Position numbers and translations under genes: made by a program. From positions 1-20,478 of the forward strand of contig USML01000023.1 of assembly GCA_900555855.1 (NCBI GenBank): a stretch of DNA of 20,478 nt, read 5' to 3'. This document shows positions 1-7,786 of this stretch, piece after piece; the first letter of the stretch is position 1; every line of letters starts with the position of its first letter. The DNA is from an uncultured Eubacteriales bacterium. Lineage in GTDB: Bacteria; Bacillota; Clostridia; Oscillospirales; Butyricicoccaceae. A model generated the notes under the pieces. It ran no database searches. It was not told where the DNA came from and was given only the letters and a program-made list of their open reading frames with translations.

Positions 1-234
1 TACCAGAAGCTTTTTGCCGGGAAAACGCTCCAGCAGCTGAAAATCCGGCAGGGCCTCCTGCAGCGACATTCCCCAGGAAAAATCGCCGCAGATCACCAGC
101 AGATCCTCCGGCTGCAGCACGGAAAAGCTCTGGACCAGCTTGTCCCGATAGCCCTTCCAGGCCCCGCCGAAGATGTCCATGGGCTTGTCGCAGCCCTCGG
201 AAAAATGCGTATCGCCGATCGCGTAAAGCGCCAT
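1..234 (-). CDS. Metallophosphoesterase, N-terminal part (runs off the left edge)
   Basis: The visible 78 codons start at an ATG (232-234) preceded by a good ribosome binding site, AGGAGAGG, a few bases upstream. Residues 7-10 read GDTH, the first metal-binding motif of calcineurin-like phosphoesterases (Asp8, His10). Residues 50-54 read GDFSW, which fits the second motif, where Asp51 would bridge two metal ions. Family knowledge says such proteins are cytoplasmic, two-metal phosphomono- or diesterases; the substrate cannot be told. It is the last visible gene of the lepB-rbgA-rnhB-yraN series, 29 bases after yraN, so it is probably cotranscribed with them. The C-terminal half with the remaining histidine ligands lies outside the window, so whether the gene is intact is unknown. 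Confidence 0.8.
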   Translation of the reverse strand, partial: MALYAIGDTHFSEGCDKPMDIFGGAWKGYRDKLVQSFSVLQPEDLLVICGDFSWGMSLQEALPDFQLLERFPGKKLLV

Positions 235-263
235 GTCCTCTCCTTCCGCCCTGTTTTCGTGGT

Positions 264-608
264 TTATTGAAATGCATCCGGGATATGATGGATGCGCCGG
301 TCATCCGTATAGATCTCGATCACATCGAACCGGGCCGGCAGCTGGCACTGCTGCTCCGCCAGCCAGCGCGCCGCCGTGATGCGGAGCCGGTTCTGCTTGG
401 CAAGGTCAACTGCTTCACAGGCGCTGGAAAATGCGTCGTTTTTGCGCAGCTTAACCTCCACAAACAGGATCATGCCGTCCTTTTGGGCGATCAGGTCGAT
501 CTCCCCCATCCGGCAGCGATAGTTCCGCGCAAGGATGCGGCATTTTTTCTTTTCCAGATAGGCCGCCGCCAGCGCCTCGCCCTGTTTTCCCTTCTCCTGC
601 GTGCTCAT
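264..608 (-). CDS. yraN: YraN family (UPF0102) endonuclease-like protein
   Basis: This 114-residue protein has the length and layout of the UPF0102/YraN family. A helical start contains [16 protein letters not shown], followed by GEIDLIA (35-41) and FVEVK (49-53). Asp38, Glu51 and Lys53 form the D...ExK pattern of restriction-endonuclease-like folds. The biochemical role of the family is not firmly known; a nuclease or DNA-processing role is inferred from the fold. Its start codon overlaps the stop of the upstream rnhB by four bases (ATGA type), showing tight translational coupling. The rnhB-yraN pairing is common in Firmicutes, which supports the identification. Confidence 0.93.
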   Translation of the reverse strand: MSTQEKGKQGEALAAAYLEKKKCRILARNYRCRMGEIDLIAQKDGMILFVEVKLRKNDAFSSACEAVDLAKQNRLRITAARWLAEQQCQLPARFDVIEIYTDDRRIHHIPDAFQ

Positions 609-1213
609 GGCGTTTCTCCCGAAAGCAGCTTCTTCAAAAAGGTCCTCCGGTGCGCCGGGCAGGGCCCATACTGCAAAATGCGCTCCCGATGGAGCCGGGT
701 GGGATAGCCCTTGTGCTTGGCAAAGGCATATTGGGGATATTCCGCGTCCAGCGCCAGCATGGCATGATCCCGGGCCACCTTTGCCAGAATGGAGGCCGCC
801 GCGATGGACGCGCTTCTGGCGTCGCCCTTGACGATGAGCAGCGTTGGGGCTTCCTCCGGCTGGGGATCCCGGTTGCCGTCTACCAGAATATAGTCCGGCC
901 GCTGCTCCAGCGCAGAGATGGCCCGGCGCATGGCCAAAAGCCGAGCCTGCAGGATATTCATCCGGTCGATCTCCTCCACGCTGGCCAGGGCGATGGCCCA
1001 GGCGGAAGCGCGGGCCTGGATCTCCGGAAAAAGCAGCTCCCGTTTCTTTTCCGAGAGCTTTTTGGAATCGTTCAGGCCGTCGATCCGGTCGGCCGGATCC
1101 AGAATGACCGCCGCCGCATACACAGGTCCCGCCAGCGGGCCGCAGCCCGCTTCATCCACGCCGCAGAGCGCGGAAAAGCCCTTTTCTGCCAGCGCTTCTT
1201 CAAATTCATACAC
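605..1213 (-). CDS. rnhB: Ribonuclease HII
   Basis: A 202-residue protein of normal RNase HII length. RNase HII cleaves RNA in RNA-DNA hybrids and removes single ribonucleotides misincorporated in DNA. The family signature [13 protein letters not shown] is at 18-30, and the expected acidic metal-binding set is present: Asp20, Glu21, Asp112 (in VDGN) and Asp131 (in KGDARS). The motif [13 protein letters not shown] (137-149) follows, as in all family members. The gene lies three bases after rbgA and overlaps yraN by four bases, so the genes are clearly cotranscribed. No residues are missing, and the enzyme should be active with Mg2+ or Mn2+. Confidence 0.97.
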   Translation of the reverse strand: MYEFEEALAEKGFSALCGVDEAGCGPLAGPVYAAAVILDPADRIDGLNDSKKLSEKKRELLFPEIQARASAWAIALASVEEIDRMNILQARLLAMRRAISALEQRPDYILVDGNRDPQPEEAPTLLIVKGDARSASIAAASILAKVARDHAMLALDAEYPQYAFAKHKGYPTRLHRERILQYGPCPAHRRTFLKKLLSGETP

Positions 1214-1216
1214 GGC

Positions 1217-2071
1217 TCATTCCTCCGGCGGCAGCTCCAGCGTGATGCGCCCCAGCTTTCCGCCGCGGAACTCGTCTAAAAAGATCCGCGCCATGCGGAG
1301 GGTATCGTATTCCCCTCTTCCCGCCAGAAAGCCGCGCTTTTTTGCCATCTCCGTGAGCGTTTCATAGGGCTGCTCCGGGTTTACGGCTGGAATGCCATAT
1401 CGCTTTACAACCGCTCCGGGCGCAGAGATTTCCAGCTGCAGCAGCAGGCGGCAGGCCAGATCCTCCAGATCCAGGATCTCATCCCGGATGGTGCCCGTAA
1501 AGGCCAGAAGATAGCCCATCTGATCCGTTTCGATCTTGGGCCAGAGCATCCCCGGCGTATCCATAAAATCAAAGCCGCCGGGCAGGGAAAACCATTGCTT
1601 TCCCCGGGTCACGCCGGGCTTGTCCGCAGCTACGGCCGCTTTTTTGTTCAGCAGGCGGTTGATGAAGGAGCTTTTGCCTACATTGGGGATGCCCATGATC
1701 ATGATGCGGATGGGCTTGCCCACCTGTCCCTTGGCCTGCTGCCGCTGAATCAGGTCTGCGCAGGTCCGCCGGGCGCAGGCGGTAAAGGGATTGAGAAAAC
1801 CGCCCTTTTTGCTGTCCGTCTCCATGACCTGCAGGCCCTGCCCGCGGTAAAACGCCATCCATCGGGCGGTGGCGGCGGGATCTGCCTGATCCGCCCGGTT
1901 GAGCACCAGCATCCGCCGCTTGTTCTGGCAGAGCCGGTCCAGATCCGGATTGCGGGAGCTCTGGGGGATGCGCGCGTCAATGAGCTCGCAGATCATATCT
2001 ACATTTTTCAGATCCTCCTGCATCACCCGGCGGGTCTTTGCCATGTGACCGGGATACCAGTTGATGCTCAT
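1217..2071 (-). CDS. rbgA: Ribosome biogenesis GTPase RbgA (YlqF)
   Basis: A 284-residue circularly permuted GTPase. The protein begins MSINWYPGHMAKTRR, the typical YlqF start. The G motifs then come in permuted order: NRAD (58-61, G4), DSKKG (86-90, G5-like), GIPNVGKSS (127-135, G1/P-loop) and DTPG (171-174, G3). The C-terminal region is helical, matching the RNA-binding domain. In Bacillus this essential GTPase acts in late assembly of the 50S subunit, which fits its place in the rplS-lepB-rbgA-rnhB group. Its start sits directly after the lepB stop (one-base gap), so translation is coupled to signal peptidase. NRAD instead of NKxD is a mild variation and is also seen in homologues. Confidence 0.96.
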   Translation of the reverse strand: MSINWYPGHMAKTRRVMQEDLKNVDMICELIDARIPQSSRNPDLDRLCQNKRRMLVLNRADQADPAATARWMAFYRGQGLQVMETDSKKGGFLNPFTACARRTCADLIQRQQAKGQVGKPIRIMIMGIPNVGKSSFINRLLNKKAAVAADKPGVTRGKQWFSLPGGFDFMDTPGMLWPKIETDQMGYLLAFTGTIRDEILDLEDLACRLLLQLEISAPGAVVKRYGIPAVNPEQPYETLTEMAKKRGFLAGRGEYDTLRMARIFLDEFRGGKLGRITLELPPEE

Positions 2072-2072
2072 C

Positions 2073-2669
2073 TCAGGATACCCCGCCCAGCTTGTTCAGC
2101 GGCCAGATCCGAAACAGCGCCTTGCCAATCACGCGCTGACAAGAAATTTGCCCCACCTCGGTGTAGCGGCTGTCTGTGCTGCCGTTGCGGTTGTCGCCCA
2201 TAACAAAAAGGCATCCCTCGCTAACGGTGACAGGATAGCTCTGATTTCCCCGCTTCTCGCTGCGGATTGTCTCATAAATATAAGGCTCATACAGTGTTTC
2301 GCCGTTGAGCACCACATTTCCATTTCCGTCGATGTCCAGCGTGTCGCCCGCAACGGCGATGACTCGCTTGACCAGCGCTTCGCCGCCAAAGGCGTCGGAG
2401 GTGCAGACGATGATATCGCCCCGCTGCGGCTCCCGGTAGCCGATGACCTGCAGGATCAGCTGGTCGCCCTCCTCCAGTGTATCATACATGGACGAGCCAT
2501 GTACGCCGGACAGGCGGAAAAAGAAGGTGTTGACCAGCACCAGAAAGGCCAGCGCAAAGGCCAGCGCCTGCGCCCAGAAATAGAGCTCGCTGGCAGCGCA
2601 CGGCTTTTCCTTTTGTGCGGCCTTGACCTTTTCCGGCGCCGCTTCCAATTTTTCCGGCTTCTTTTCCAT
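2073..2669 (-). CDS. lepB: Signal peptidase I
   Basis: A 198-residue type I signal peptidase, a membrane-anchored serine protease that removes signal peptides from secreted proteins. A charged, Lys/Glu-rich cytoplasmic tail (1-26) precedes one membrane segment (about 30-51). The catalytic Ser60 is in GSSMYDTL and the general-base Lys101 in ALVKRVIAVAGD. RGDIIV and the late box MGDNRNGSTDSR complete the family blocks. The start is supported by AGGAGG six bases upstream. A strong hairpin terminator separates it from rplS and no promoter is visible in the gap, so expression probably depends on read-through. The SLH protein at 9760 would be one substrate of a Sec/SPase I route in this cell. Confidence 0.96.
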   Translation of the reverse strand: MEKKPEKLEAAPEKVKAAQKEKPCAASELYFWAQALAFALAFLVLVNTFFFRLSGVHGSSMYDTLEEGDQLILQVIGYREPQRGDIIVCTSDAFGGEALVKRVIAVAGDTLDIDGNGNVVLNGETLYEPYIYETIRSEKRGNQSYPVTVSEGCLFVMGDNRNGSTDSRYTEVGQISCQRVIGKALFRIWPLNKLGGVS

Positions 2670-2689
2670 GATGTTCCTCCTGCTTATCT

Positions 2690-2726
2690 GAAAAAATAAG
2701 AGGGACGAGAAAGTCCGTCCCTCTGA
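2690..2726 (-). terminator. Intrinsic terminator after rplS
   Basis: On the minus strand a nine-base-pair stem, AGAGGGACG with CGTCCCTCT (2716-2724 with 2699-2707), encloses an eight-base loop and is followed by TATTTTTT (to 2691). It lies 12 bases after the rplS stop and 21 bases before the lepB start, so it sits inside what is otherwise a conserved operon. It probably lowers transcription from the ribosomal protein gene into the lower-expressed lepB group. Confidence 0.88.
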
Positions 2727-2738
2727 TTTTTGTCAGGC

Positions 2739-3080
2739 TCAGATGTCCTCTTTTACCTTAGCGGCCTTACCGACTCTATTGCGCAGGTAATAGAGCTTCG
2801 CGCGGCGGACTTTACCCTTTCTGACAACCTCGAACTTTTCGACATTGGGAGAATGGATGGGGAAAGTCTTTTCCACGCCGACGCCGTAGGACACGCGGCG
2901 AACGGTAACGGTCTCCTGGATGCCGCCATGCTTTCTCGCGATGACGGTGCCCTCAAAGACCTGGATTCTTTCGCGGGAACCTTCCTTGATCTTGGCGTGG
3001 ACCTTAATGGTGTCGCCGATGCCGAAATTGGCAGGGTTTTCCTTCAGCTGAGCGTCAGTCAGATGCTTGATCAGATCCAT
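2739..3080 (-). CDS. rplS: 50S ribosomal protein L19
   Basis: A 113-residue protein matching bacterial L19 over its full length. It has the N-terminal [15 protein letters not shown] helix, the [13 protein letters not shown] strand region (about 22-34), [13 protein letters not shown] (38-50), and the basic C-terminal stretch [14 protein letters not shown]19 sits at the 30S-50S interface of the ribosome. The start is preceded by GAAAGGAAC. The gene has its own promoter (3159-3187), a roughly 70-base leader with a hairpin, and its own terminator, so it can be a monocistronic transcript upstream of lepB-rbgA. Confidence 0.98.
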   Translation of the reverse strand: MDLIKHLTDAQLKENPANFGIGDTIKVHAKIKEGSRERIQVFEGTVIARKHGGIQETVTVRRVSYGVGVEKTFPIHSPNVEKFEVVRKGKVRRAKLYYLRNRVGKAAKVKEDI

Positions 3081-3106
3081 AGTGATTATCGTTCCTTTCA
3101 GTCATA

Positions 3107-3140
3107 GGCGTTCTTGTCCTGACAACGACAGAGGACCGCC
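3107..3140 (-). promoter_or_regulatory. Hairpin in the rplS leader, candidate L19 autoregulatory element
   Basis: In the leader RNA, GGCG (3137-3140) can pair with CGCC (3107-3110). Directly inside that pair GTCCT (3132-3136) pairs with AGGAC (3116-3120), leaving AAGAA unpaired on one side and an 11-base loop. Ribosomal-protein leaders that bind their own product are known for L19 in Firmicutes. Whether this belongs to that class is inference from position and shape only. Confidence 0.4.
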
Positions 3141-3158
3141 CGTAATGCATGCGTGAAC

Positions 3159-3187
3159 ATCATACCACACTGCCGGGAGAAAAGCAA
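3159..3187 (-). promoter_or_regulatory. Sigma-A-type promoter of rplS
   Basis: On the minus strand TTGCTT (3182-3187) and TATGAT (3159-3164) are separated by exactly 17 bases. The predicted start of transcription is near 3152, giving a leader of about 70 bases before the rplS ATG. The next upstream gene stops at 3191, so this is a true intergenic promoter. Confidence 0.75.
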
Positions 3188-3190
3188 GGG

Positions 3191-3832
3191 TTATTGCTGA
3201 AAAATTCGGCAATTTTTGTCTAATATCCCGGTGCGGAGATAATGCGCGTCCGCTTCCTGGGGGATCAGGCCCGCCTGCTTCAGGGCGGCCGTGAGATAGA
3301 GGGGATTCAGTGGGTCGCCGCCCGCCGCCAGAACACAGCGGCAGAGGGTCTTCTCCCCCGCCCTTTCAAAGGAAACGCTGCGGATATAATCCAGCAGGTC
3401 CACCTGGCGGGAGCCGCGCTTGGAGCGCTTCTCCACCAGCAGCGGCTGCCGGAACAGCGCGGCCATCGCCGCGGGATCGCCGGCGGGCAGTGTGATCTCA
3501 TAGGCGCAGCAGGCGATCTCCCCCACCGGCCGGAAGGCCTGTCCCGCAGAAAGCGCCCGCATCCCCGCGGGCAGCTCCCGGTTCAGGCGCGCTGCAAAGT
3601 CTTCGGGCAGGGCGTCGCAGGTGAGCTCCAGATCGCACAGCTCGCAGTCGGAATCATATCCGGTGGAAAGCGGCACCACGATGGACATCTCGATATGCGG
3701 ATTGAAGCCCTGAGAATATTTCACCGGCAGGCCGGCCCGCAGAAAGCTCCGCTGGAAGGTGCGGATCAGATCCAGATGGGAGATATAGGCCGCAGTCCCC
3801 TTTTTTTCATAGCAAAAACGGACCTTAAACAT
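3191..3832 (-). CDS. DUF2344 / TIGR03936 radical-SAM-linked protein
   Basis: A 213-residue protein with the characteristic start FKVRFCYEKKGTAAYISHLD and the block SQGFNPHIEMSIVVPLSTGY (about 40-59), typical of DUF2344 (TIGR03936). Members are nearly always encoded next to, or fused with, a B12-binding radical SAM protein of the TIGR03960 type, exactly as here, where the two genes overlap by eight bases. The function of the pair is not established; the domain resembles RNA-interacting folds and a role in RNA or ribosome modification has been suggested, but that is inference. The gene ends 28 bases or fewer before the rplS promoter. Confidence 0.9.
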   Translation of the reverse strand: MFKVRFCYEKKGTAAYISHLDLIRTFQRSFLRAGLPVKYSQGFNPHIEMSIVVPLSTGYDSDCELCDLELTCDALPEDFAARLNRELPAGMRALSAGQAFRPVGEIACCAYEITLPAGDPAAMAALFRQPLLVEKRSKRGSRQVDLLDYIRSVSFERAGEKTLCRCVLAAGGDPLNPLYLTAALKQAGLIPQEADAHYLRTGILDKNCRIFQQ

Positions 3833-5657
3833 CGCATTTCCCTCCCGTCAGACACAAAGCGCCGCAATTCCGGCAGCCGGCCTTGCAGTCCGGCGTGGCG
3901 ATGCCCTGCCGCGCCTGCTCCAGCTCGCCGTAAAGATACTCCTTCCGCACACCGGAGGAAATATGATCCCAGGGCAGGATCTCGTCCTTTTCCAGCGAAC
4001 GGTTGGCGTAAAAGGCGGGGTCGATGCCGCATTCTTCAAAGGCCTGCATCCAAGCGTCGAAGGAAAACAGCTCGTCCCAGCCGTCCAGCCGGGAGCCCTT
4101 TTCCCATGCCTTTTCCAGAACGGCGGAAAGCCGCCGGTCGCCCCGGGCAAGGACGGCCTCCAAAAAGCTGGTGCGGTAATCGTGGATGGAATAGGTGACA
4201 TTTTTGATCTTCAGGCTGTCCATCAGCAGCTGCTTTTTCCGCCGGGCTTCCTCCCCGGTGATCTGCCCCAGCCACTGGAAGGGCGTCTGAGCCTTTGGAA
4301 CAAAGATGGAGATGCCCACATTGATCCGAACGCCCCGGGCCTTGTTTTTCCCGTGTTCCCGGAAGGTGGCGATCACATGGCGGACGATCTGGGAGATGCC
4401 CAGCAGATCCTCGTCGGTCTCCGTGGGCAGACCCATCATAAAGTAGAGCTTGACGCCGTTATAGCCCGCCTGAAAGGCCACCTTGCAGGCCTCCAGCAGG
4501 TCCTCCTCCCGGAGGTTTTTGTTGATCACATCCCGCAGGCGCTGGGTGCCGGCCTCCGGCGCGAAGGTCAGGCCGCTCTTGCGGACCTTCTGGATGTTTT
4601 GTACCAGCTCCAGATTAAAGGAATCCGCCCGCAGGGAGGGCAGCGCCAGTGAAACATGCATCGGCTCGAAATAATCCACCAGACTCTCGCACAGCGTCTC
4701 CAGATGGGGATAGTCGCTGGAGGAAAGGCTGGTCAGCGAGACCTCGTCCCAGCCGGTGGCGGCGATCAGGGCCTTGGCCTGCTTTTCCAGCGTCTCCGGC
4801 TGCTTGGCCCGGATGGGCCGGTAGGTGTAGCCCGCCTGACAGAAGCGGCAGCCGCGGCGGCAGCCGCGGAACAGCTCCACCATGGCCCGGTCAAAGACGA
4901 TCTCCGTATTGGGCACCAGGAAATAATCGGGATAATAGGCCTTGTCAAAGTCCCGAACGACCCGCTTGTTCACCACTGCGGGCGCGCCCTCCAGCGGTCG
5001 GATGGCCTCAATGGCGCCGGTTTCTCCATAGGTGATCTCATAGAGCGACGGCACATAAACGCCACCCAGCTGCGCCGCAGCCCGCAGGAAGGCTGGCTTG
5101 TCCATGCCCTCCCTTTTTGCCCTGCGGTAAAGCTGCAGAAGCTCCGGCATGACCTCCTCCCCCTCGCCCACGACGATCAGGTCGAAGAAATCCGCCATAG
5201 GCTCCGCATTATAGACGCAGGGCCCGCCGGCCATCACCAGCGGCCGGAGCTCCCGGCGGTCGGCAGAGCGCTTGGGGATGCCCGCCAGATCCAGCATATT
5301 CAAAACGCCGGTATAGTTCATCTCATACTGCAGCGTAAAGCCCAGGATATCAAATTCCGAGATGGGATCGCCGCTCTCCAGCGCATAAAGGGGCTGGCCC
5401 CGGCGGCGCATCTCCTCCTCCATATCCACATAGGGAGCATAGGCCCGCTCACACCAGACGCCCTCCATGCCGTTCATCAGGCCGTAAAGGATCTTGGAGC
5501 CCAGATGGGACATCCCGATCTCATAAAGATCCGGGAAGCAGAAGGCGAACCGCAGGTCCACCTCCGCCTTGTCCTTGCAGACCGCATTGTATTCGCCGCC
5601 GGTATAGCGCGCAGGCTTGCGCACATGATCCAGACAGGCGCGGATGGTATCGTTCAT
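3825..5657 (-). CDS. B12-binding-domain radical SAM protein, TIGR03960 family
   Basis: The chosen ATG (5655-5657) gives 610 residues and has GGGAGG six bases upstream. The open frame extends 46 codons further, but that part has no ribosome site and overlaps the M50 gene. The N-terminal half looks like a cobalamin-binding-type domain (blocks FPDLYEIGMSHLG and EFDILGFTLQYEMNYTG). The radical SAM core carries Cys266-x3-Cys270-x2-Cys273 (GCRRGCRFC), the ligands of the 4Fe-4S cluster that cleaves S-adenosylmethionine. A second cysteine cluster, CKAGCRNCGALC, ends the protein and may hold another cluster. The substrate is unknown. It follows the M50 gene by 13 bases and overlaps its DUF2344 partner by eight, so the three form one unit. 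Confidence 0.93.
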   Translation of the reverse strand: MNDTIRACLDHVRKPARYTGGEYNAVCKDKAEVDLRFAFCFPDLYEIGMSHLGSKILYGLMNGMEGVWCERAYAPYVDMEEEMRRRGQPLYALESGDPISEFDILGFTLQYEMNYTGVLNMLDLAGIPKRSADRRELRPLVMAGGPCVYNAEPMADFFDLIVVGEGEEVMPELLQLYRRAKREGMDKPAFLRAAAQLGGVYVPSLYEITYGETGAIEAIRPLEGAPAVVNKRVVRDFDKAYYPDYFLVPNTEIVFDRAMVELFRGCRRGCRFCQAGYTYRPIRAKQPETLEKQAKALIAATGWDEVSLTSLSSSDYPHLETLCESLVDYFEPMHVSLALPSLRADSFNLELVQNIQKVRKSGLTFAPEAGTQRLRDVINKNLREEDLLEACKVAFQAGYNGVKLYFMMGLPTETDEDLLGISQIVRHVIATFREHGKNKARGVRINVGISIFVPKAQTPFQWLGQITGEEARRKKQLLMDSLKIKNVTYSIHDYRTSFLEAVLARGDRRLSAVLEKAWEKGSRLDGWDELFSFDAWMQAFEECGIDPAFYANRSLEKDEILPWDHISSGVRKEYLYGELEQARQGIATPDCKAGCRNCGALCLTGGKCDV

Positions 5658-5670
5658 AAAATCCTCCCTT

Positions 5671-6279
5671 TTATCTTTCGCTCGAATCTTTATTGTAGCG
5701 GTTTTTCCGGCGGGTGTAAAGCCTTTTTCCCGGAAGGACAGAAAAAATCGCACAACCGGCCGCCAGAAGCGAGAGGTTCCCCTGTGTCCGTCCAAAATAA
5801 ATTCCTGCAGCCGCCAGCGCCAGCCCGCAGACCGCGCTGCACCCCCAGAGGATGCGCTCTCCCCGCTCCGGCCAGCGCCGCAGCAGCATTGCCCGAAGCG
5901 CCCGTCCGCCGTCCAACGGCAGCGCCGGCAGCAGATTGAACCCGCCTATTGTCAGGCTGCAGCCACAGAGCAGCATCTGCCACAGTGAGGGCCGCAGCGC
6001 TGCCGTCAGCAGACAAAGGAGCAGGTTTGCCCCCGGTCCCGCCAGCGCCAGCAGCGCCTCCTGCCCATAGGAAAGCCGCCGCCCGTCAAACTGCAGCTCC
6101 ATCCCGGAAAGGCGAAAGCAGATCCGCTTTACCCGGACTCCCATCAGGTGCAGCGCCAGCAAATGGCCCAGCTCATGGACACCTGCGGCCAGCCATAAAA
6201 GTGCCAGCCAGCGGCTGCTGCAGAAGGCTGTTGAAAACACCAGTGCCAATAGAAACGGGGTGCTGCAGCAAAAGCTCAT
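5671..6279 (-). CDS. M50 family site-2-type intramembrane metalloprotease
   Basis: The ATG at 6277-6279 is chosen because GGGAGGAGA lies just upstream. The longer open frame to 6474 would run into the divergent MATE gene. The 202-residue product is strongly hydrophobic. The zinc site is HELGH (35-39: His35, Glu36, His39) and the second M50 motif is NLLPALPLDGG (116-126, with Asp123), so all catalytic residues are present. Such enzymes cut transmembrane substrates. The short form without PDZ or CBS domains resembles SpoIVFB-type proteases, which process pro-sigma-K in sporulating cells. That role is possible here but not shown, as gene context points instead to the radical SAM pair downstream. 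Confidence 0.85.
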   Translation of the reverse strand: MSFCCSTPFLLALVFSTAFCSSRWLALLWLAAGVHELGHLLALHLMGVRVKRICFRLSGMELQFDGRRLSYGQEALLALAGPGANLLLCLLTAALRPSLWQMLLCGCSLTIGGFNLLPALPLDGGRALRAMLLRRWPERGERILWGCSAVCGLALAAAGIYFGRTQGNLSLLAAGCAIFSVLPGKRLYTRRKNRYNKDSSER

Positions 6280-6291
6280 AGATCTCCTCCC

Positions 6292-6321
6292 TTGACAAGC
6301 TCCGGTATCATCCGTTAAGAT
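6292..6321 (+). promoter_or_regulatory. Sigma-A-type promoter of the MATE gene
   Basis: A perfect TTGACA (6292-6297) is followed after 18 bases by TAAGAT (6316-6321). Transcription would start near 6328, leaving a leader of about 28 bases with GAGGG (6346-6350) as ribosome site. No convincing promoter was found on the opposite strand for the divergent M50 gene. Confidence 0.6.
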
Positions 6322-6355
6322 AAAAGTAAGAAATCTGAACAAATCGAGGGATCGT

Positions 6356-7744
6356 ATGCTGAAACAACTCCGCGCAACGCTGCGGGACCGGGACATGATG
6401 GGACAGATTTTTCGCCTGGCCTGGCCCACAATGATCGAAGAATTTTTATACGCTGCCGTGCAGTATGCTGACACGGCACAGGTAGGAGCCTTGGGCGCTC
6501 ATGCATCTGCAGCCATCGGACTGACCACCACCACCATGTGGCTGACTCACGCGCCCATGTCGGCAGCAGGCATGGGTGTTCTTTCCTGTATCTCCATTTC
6601 CATGGGCGCACGGGATGAGGAGCGCGCCCGGCAGGCCGCCATGCAGTCCGTGCTGCTGACGCTGAGCGTAGGTGGGGTGCTTATGGTGATTATGCTGGGT
6701 CTGAGCCCCTTTCTTCCTCGCTGGCTGGGCGGCGCTCCGGAGCTTCTTCGGGATGCTTCGCTGTATCTGGCCATCGTCTGTGCGCCCATGCTGTTTCGTA
6801 CCGCTGTTTCCGTATTTGGCGCCGTTTTGCGGGCCACGGGCAACACAAAGACCCCCATGCTCATCAACGCGCTGATGAATGCGGTAAATATTCTTCTGAA
6901 CTTTCTTCTGATCTCTCCGACCCGGAAGCTAACGCTGGGTGCGCTGCGCTTCACCATGCCAGGCGCCGGCCTGGGCGTAGCAGGCGCCGCTATCGCAACC
7001 GCAGCCTCCTTCGTTTTGGGCGGGACGCTGATGACCCTTGCTGTCTGGAAAAATCCAGCGCTGGGCTTGCGGGGGCAAAAGCTGCGGCTTTATCCCTCTG
7101 TCATGCGGCAATGCGTCAGAGTGGGCGTTCCGGTGTGTGCGCAGCAGATGACCACCGGCTTCGGCCATGTAGTATTCACCTCGCTGGTTGCTCGGCTGGG
7201 GACGGTCTCCATGGCAGCCCACGCCATTGCCACCACGGCAGAGGAAGCCTTTTATGTTCCCGGTTATGGCATGCAGGCGGCCGCCGCAACGCTTGCGGGC
7301 TTTTCTGCCGGAGAAAAAAACGAAAAAAAGCTCATGCAGTTTTCCTCTGCCATCATGGCCGTTGCCTGCTGCTTTATGACGCTCCTGGGGCTTCTTTTGT
7401 TTTTGTTTCCGGATGTTTTAATGCGGTTGTTTACAGAGGATGCCGCCGTCATCACCCAGGGGGCTTCCGCTTTGCGCATTGTTGCGCTGTCTGAGCCGTT
7501 TTTCGCCATCCTGATCATTATTGAAGGCGTCTTCAACGGCGTGGGCGACACCCGGGCCCCCTTCCTGTTCGCCCTCTGCACCATGTGGGGCATCCGGCTC
7601 CCTTCGGCCTATCTCTGCGTCAATGTGTTCCATCTGGGGCTGAACGCCGTTTGGTTCTGCATGATCGCGGACAATATCACCCGGTTTTTGTGTATGCTTC
7701 TCCGCTATCGCTCTGATCGGTGGAAAAAGCGGCTGAGCTTCTGA
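6356..7744 (+). CDS. MATE family multidrug/cation antiporter
   Basis: A 462-residue, highly hydrophobic protein of normal MATE length with about twelve membrane segments in two similar halves. Typical blocks are FRLAWPTMIEEFLYA at the start, the first-half stretch VFGAVLRATGNTKTPM with LINALMNAVNILLNFLLI, and the second-half EGVFNGVGDTRAPF repeating the same loop signature. MATE proteins sit in the cytoplasmic membrane and export drugs or metabolites in exchange for Na+ or H+; the substrate cannot be read from the sequence. It is monocistronic: its own promoter lies upstream and a bidirectional terminator follows 14 bases after the stop. The ATG at 6356 follows GAGGG by five bases. Confidence 0.93.
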   Translation: MLKQLRATLRDRDMMGQIFRLAWPTMIEEFLYAAVQYADTAQVGALGAHASAAIGLTTTTMWLTHAPMSAAGMGVLSCISISMGARDEERARQAAMQSVLLTLSVGGVLMVIMLGLSPFLPRWLGGAPELLRDASLYLAIVCAPMLFRTAVSVFGAVLRATGNTKTPMLINALMNAVNILLNFLLISPTRKLTLGALRFTMPGAGLGVAGAAIATAASFVLGGTLMTLAVWKNPALGLRGQKLRLYPSVMRQCVRVGVPVCAQQMTTGFGHVVFTSLVARLGTVSMAAHAIATTAEEAFYVPGYGMQAAAATLAGFSAGEKNEKKLMQFSSAIMAVACCFMTLLGLLLFLFPDVLMRLFTEDAAVITQGASALRIVALSEPFFAILIIIEGVFNGVGDTRAPFLFALCTMWGIRLPSAYLCVNVFHLGLNAVWFCMIADNITRFLCMLLRYRSDRWKKRLSF

Positions 7745-7758
7745 GCATTCTTCTTTGC

Positions 7759-7786
7759 AAAAAGCGCCCTGCTCAGGGCGCTTTTT
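7759..7786. terminator. Bidirectional intrinsic terminator between MATE and the spoIVA pair
   Basis: AAAAAGCGCCCT (7759-7770) and AGGGCGCTTTTT (7775-7786) form a perfect 12-base-pair stem with a four-base loop. A T-run leaves the stem on either strand, so it can end both the MATE transcript and the converging minus-strand transcript. The stop codon of the minus-strand gene (7773-7775) lies in the loop. Confidence 0.9.

Noticed and set aside
4656..5939. A 427-codon plus-strand open frame opposite the radical SAM gene
   Set aside because: It spans the end of one real gene and the start of another, shows no domain, and arises from high GC content.
6280..6474. Upstream extension of the M50 protease frame
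   Set aside because: It overlaps the MATE gene and its promoter, and the ATG at 6279 has a much better ribosome site.
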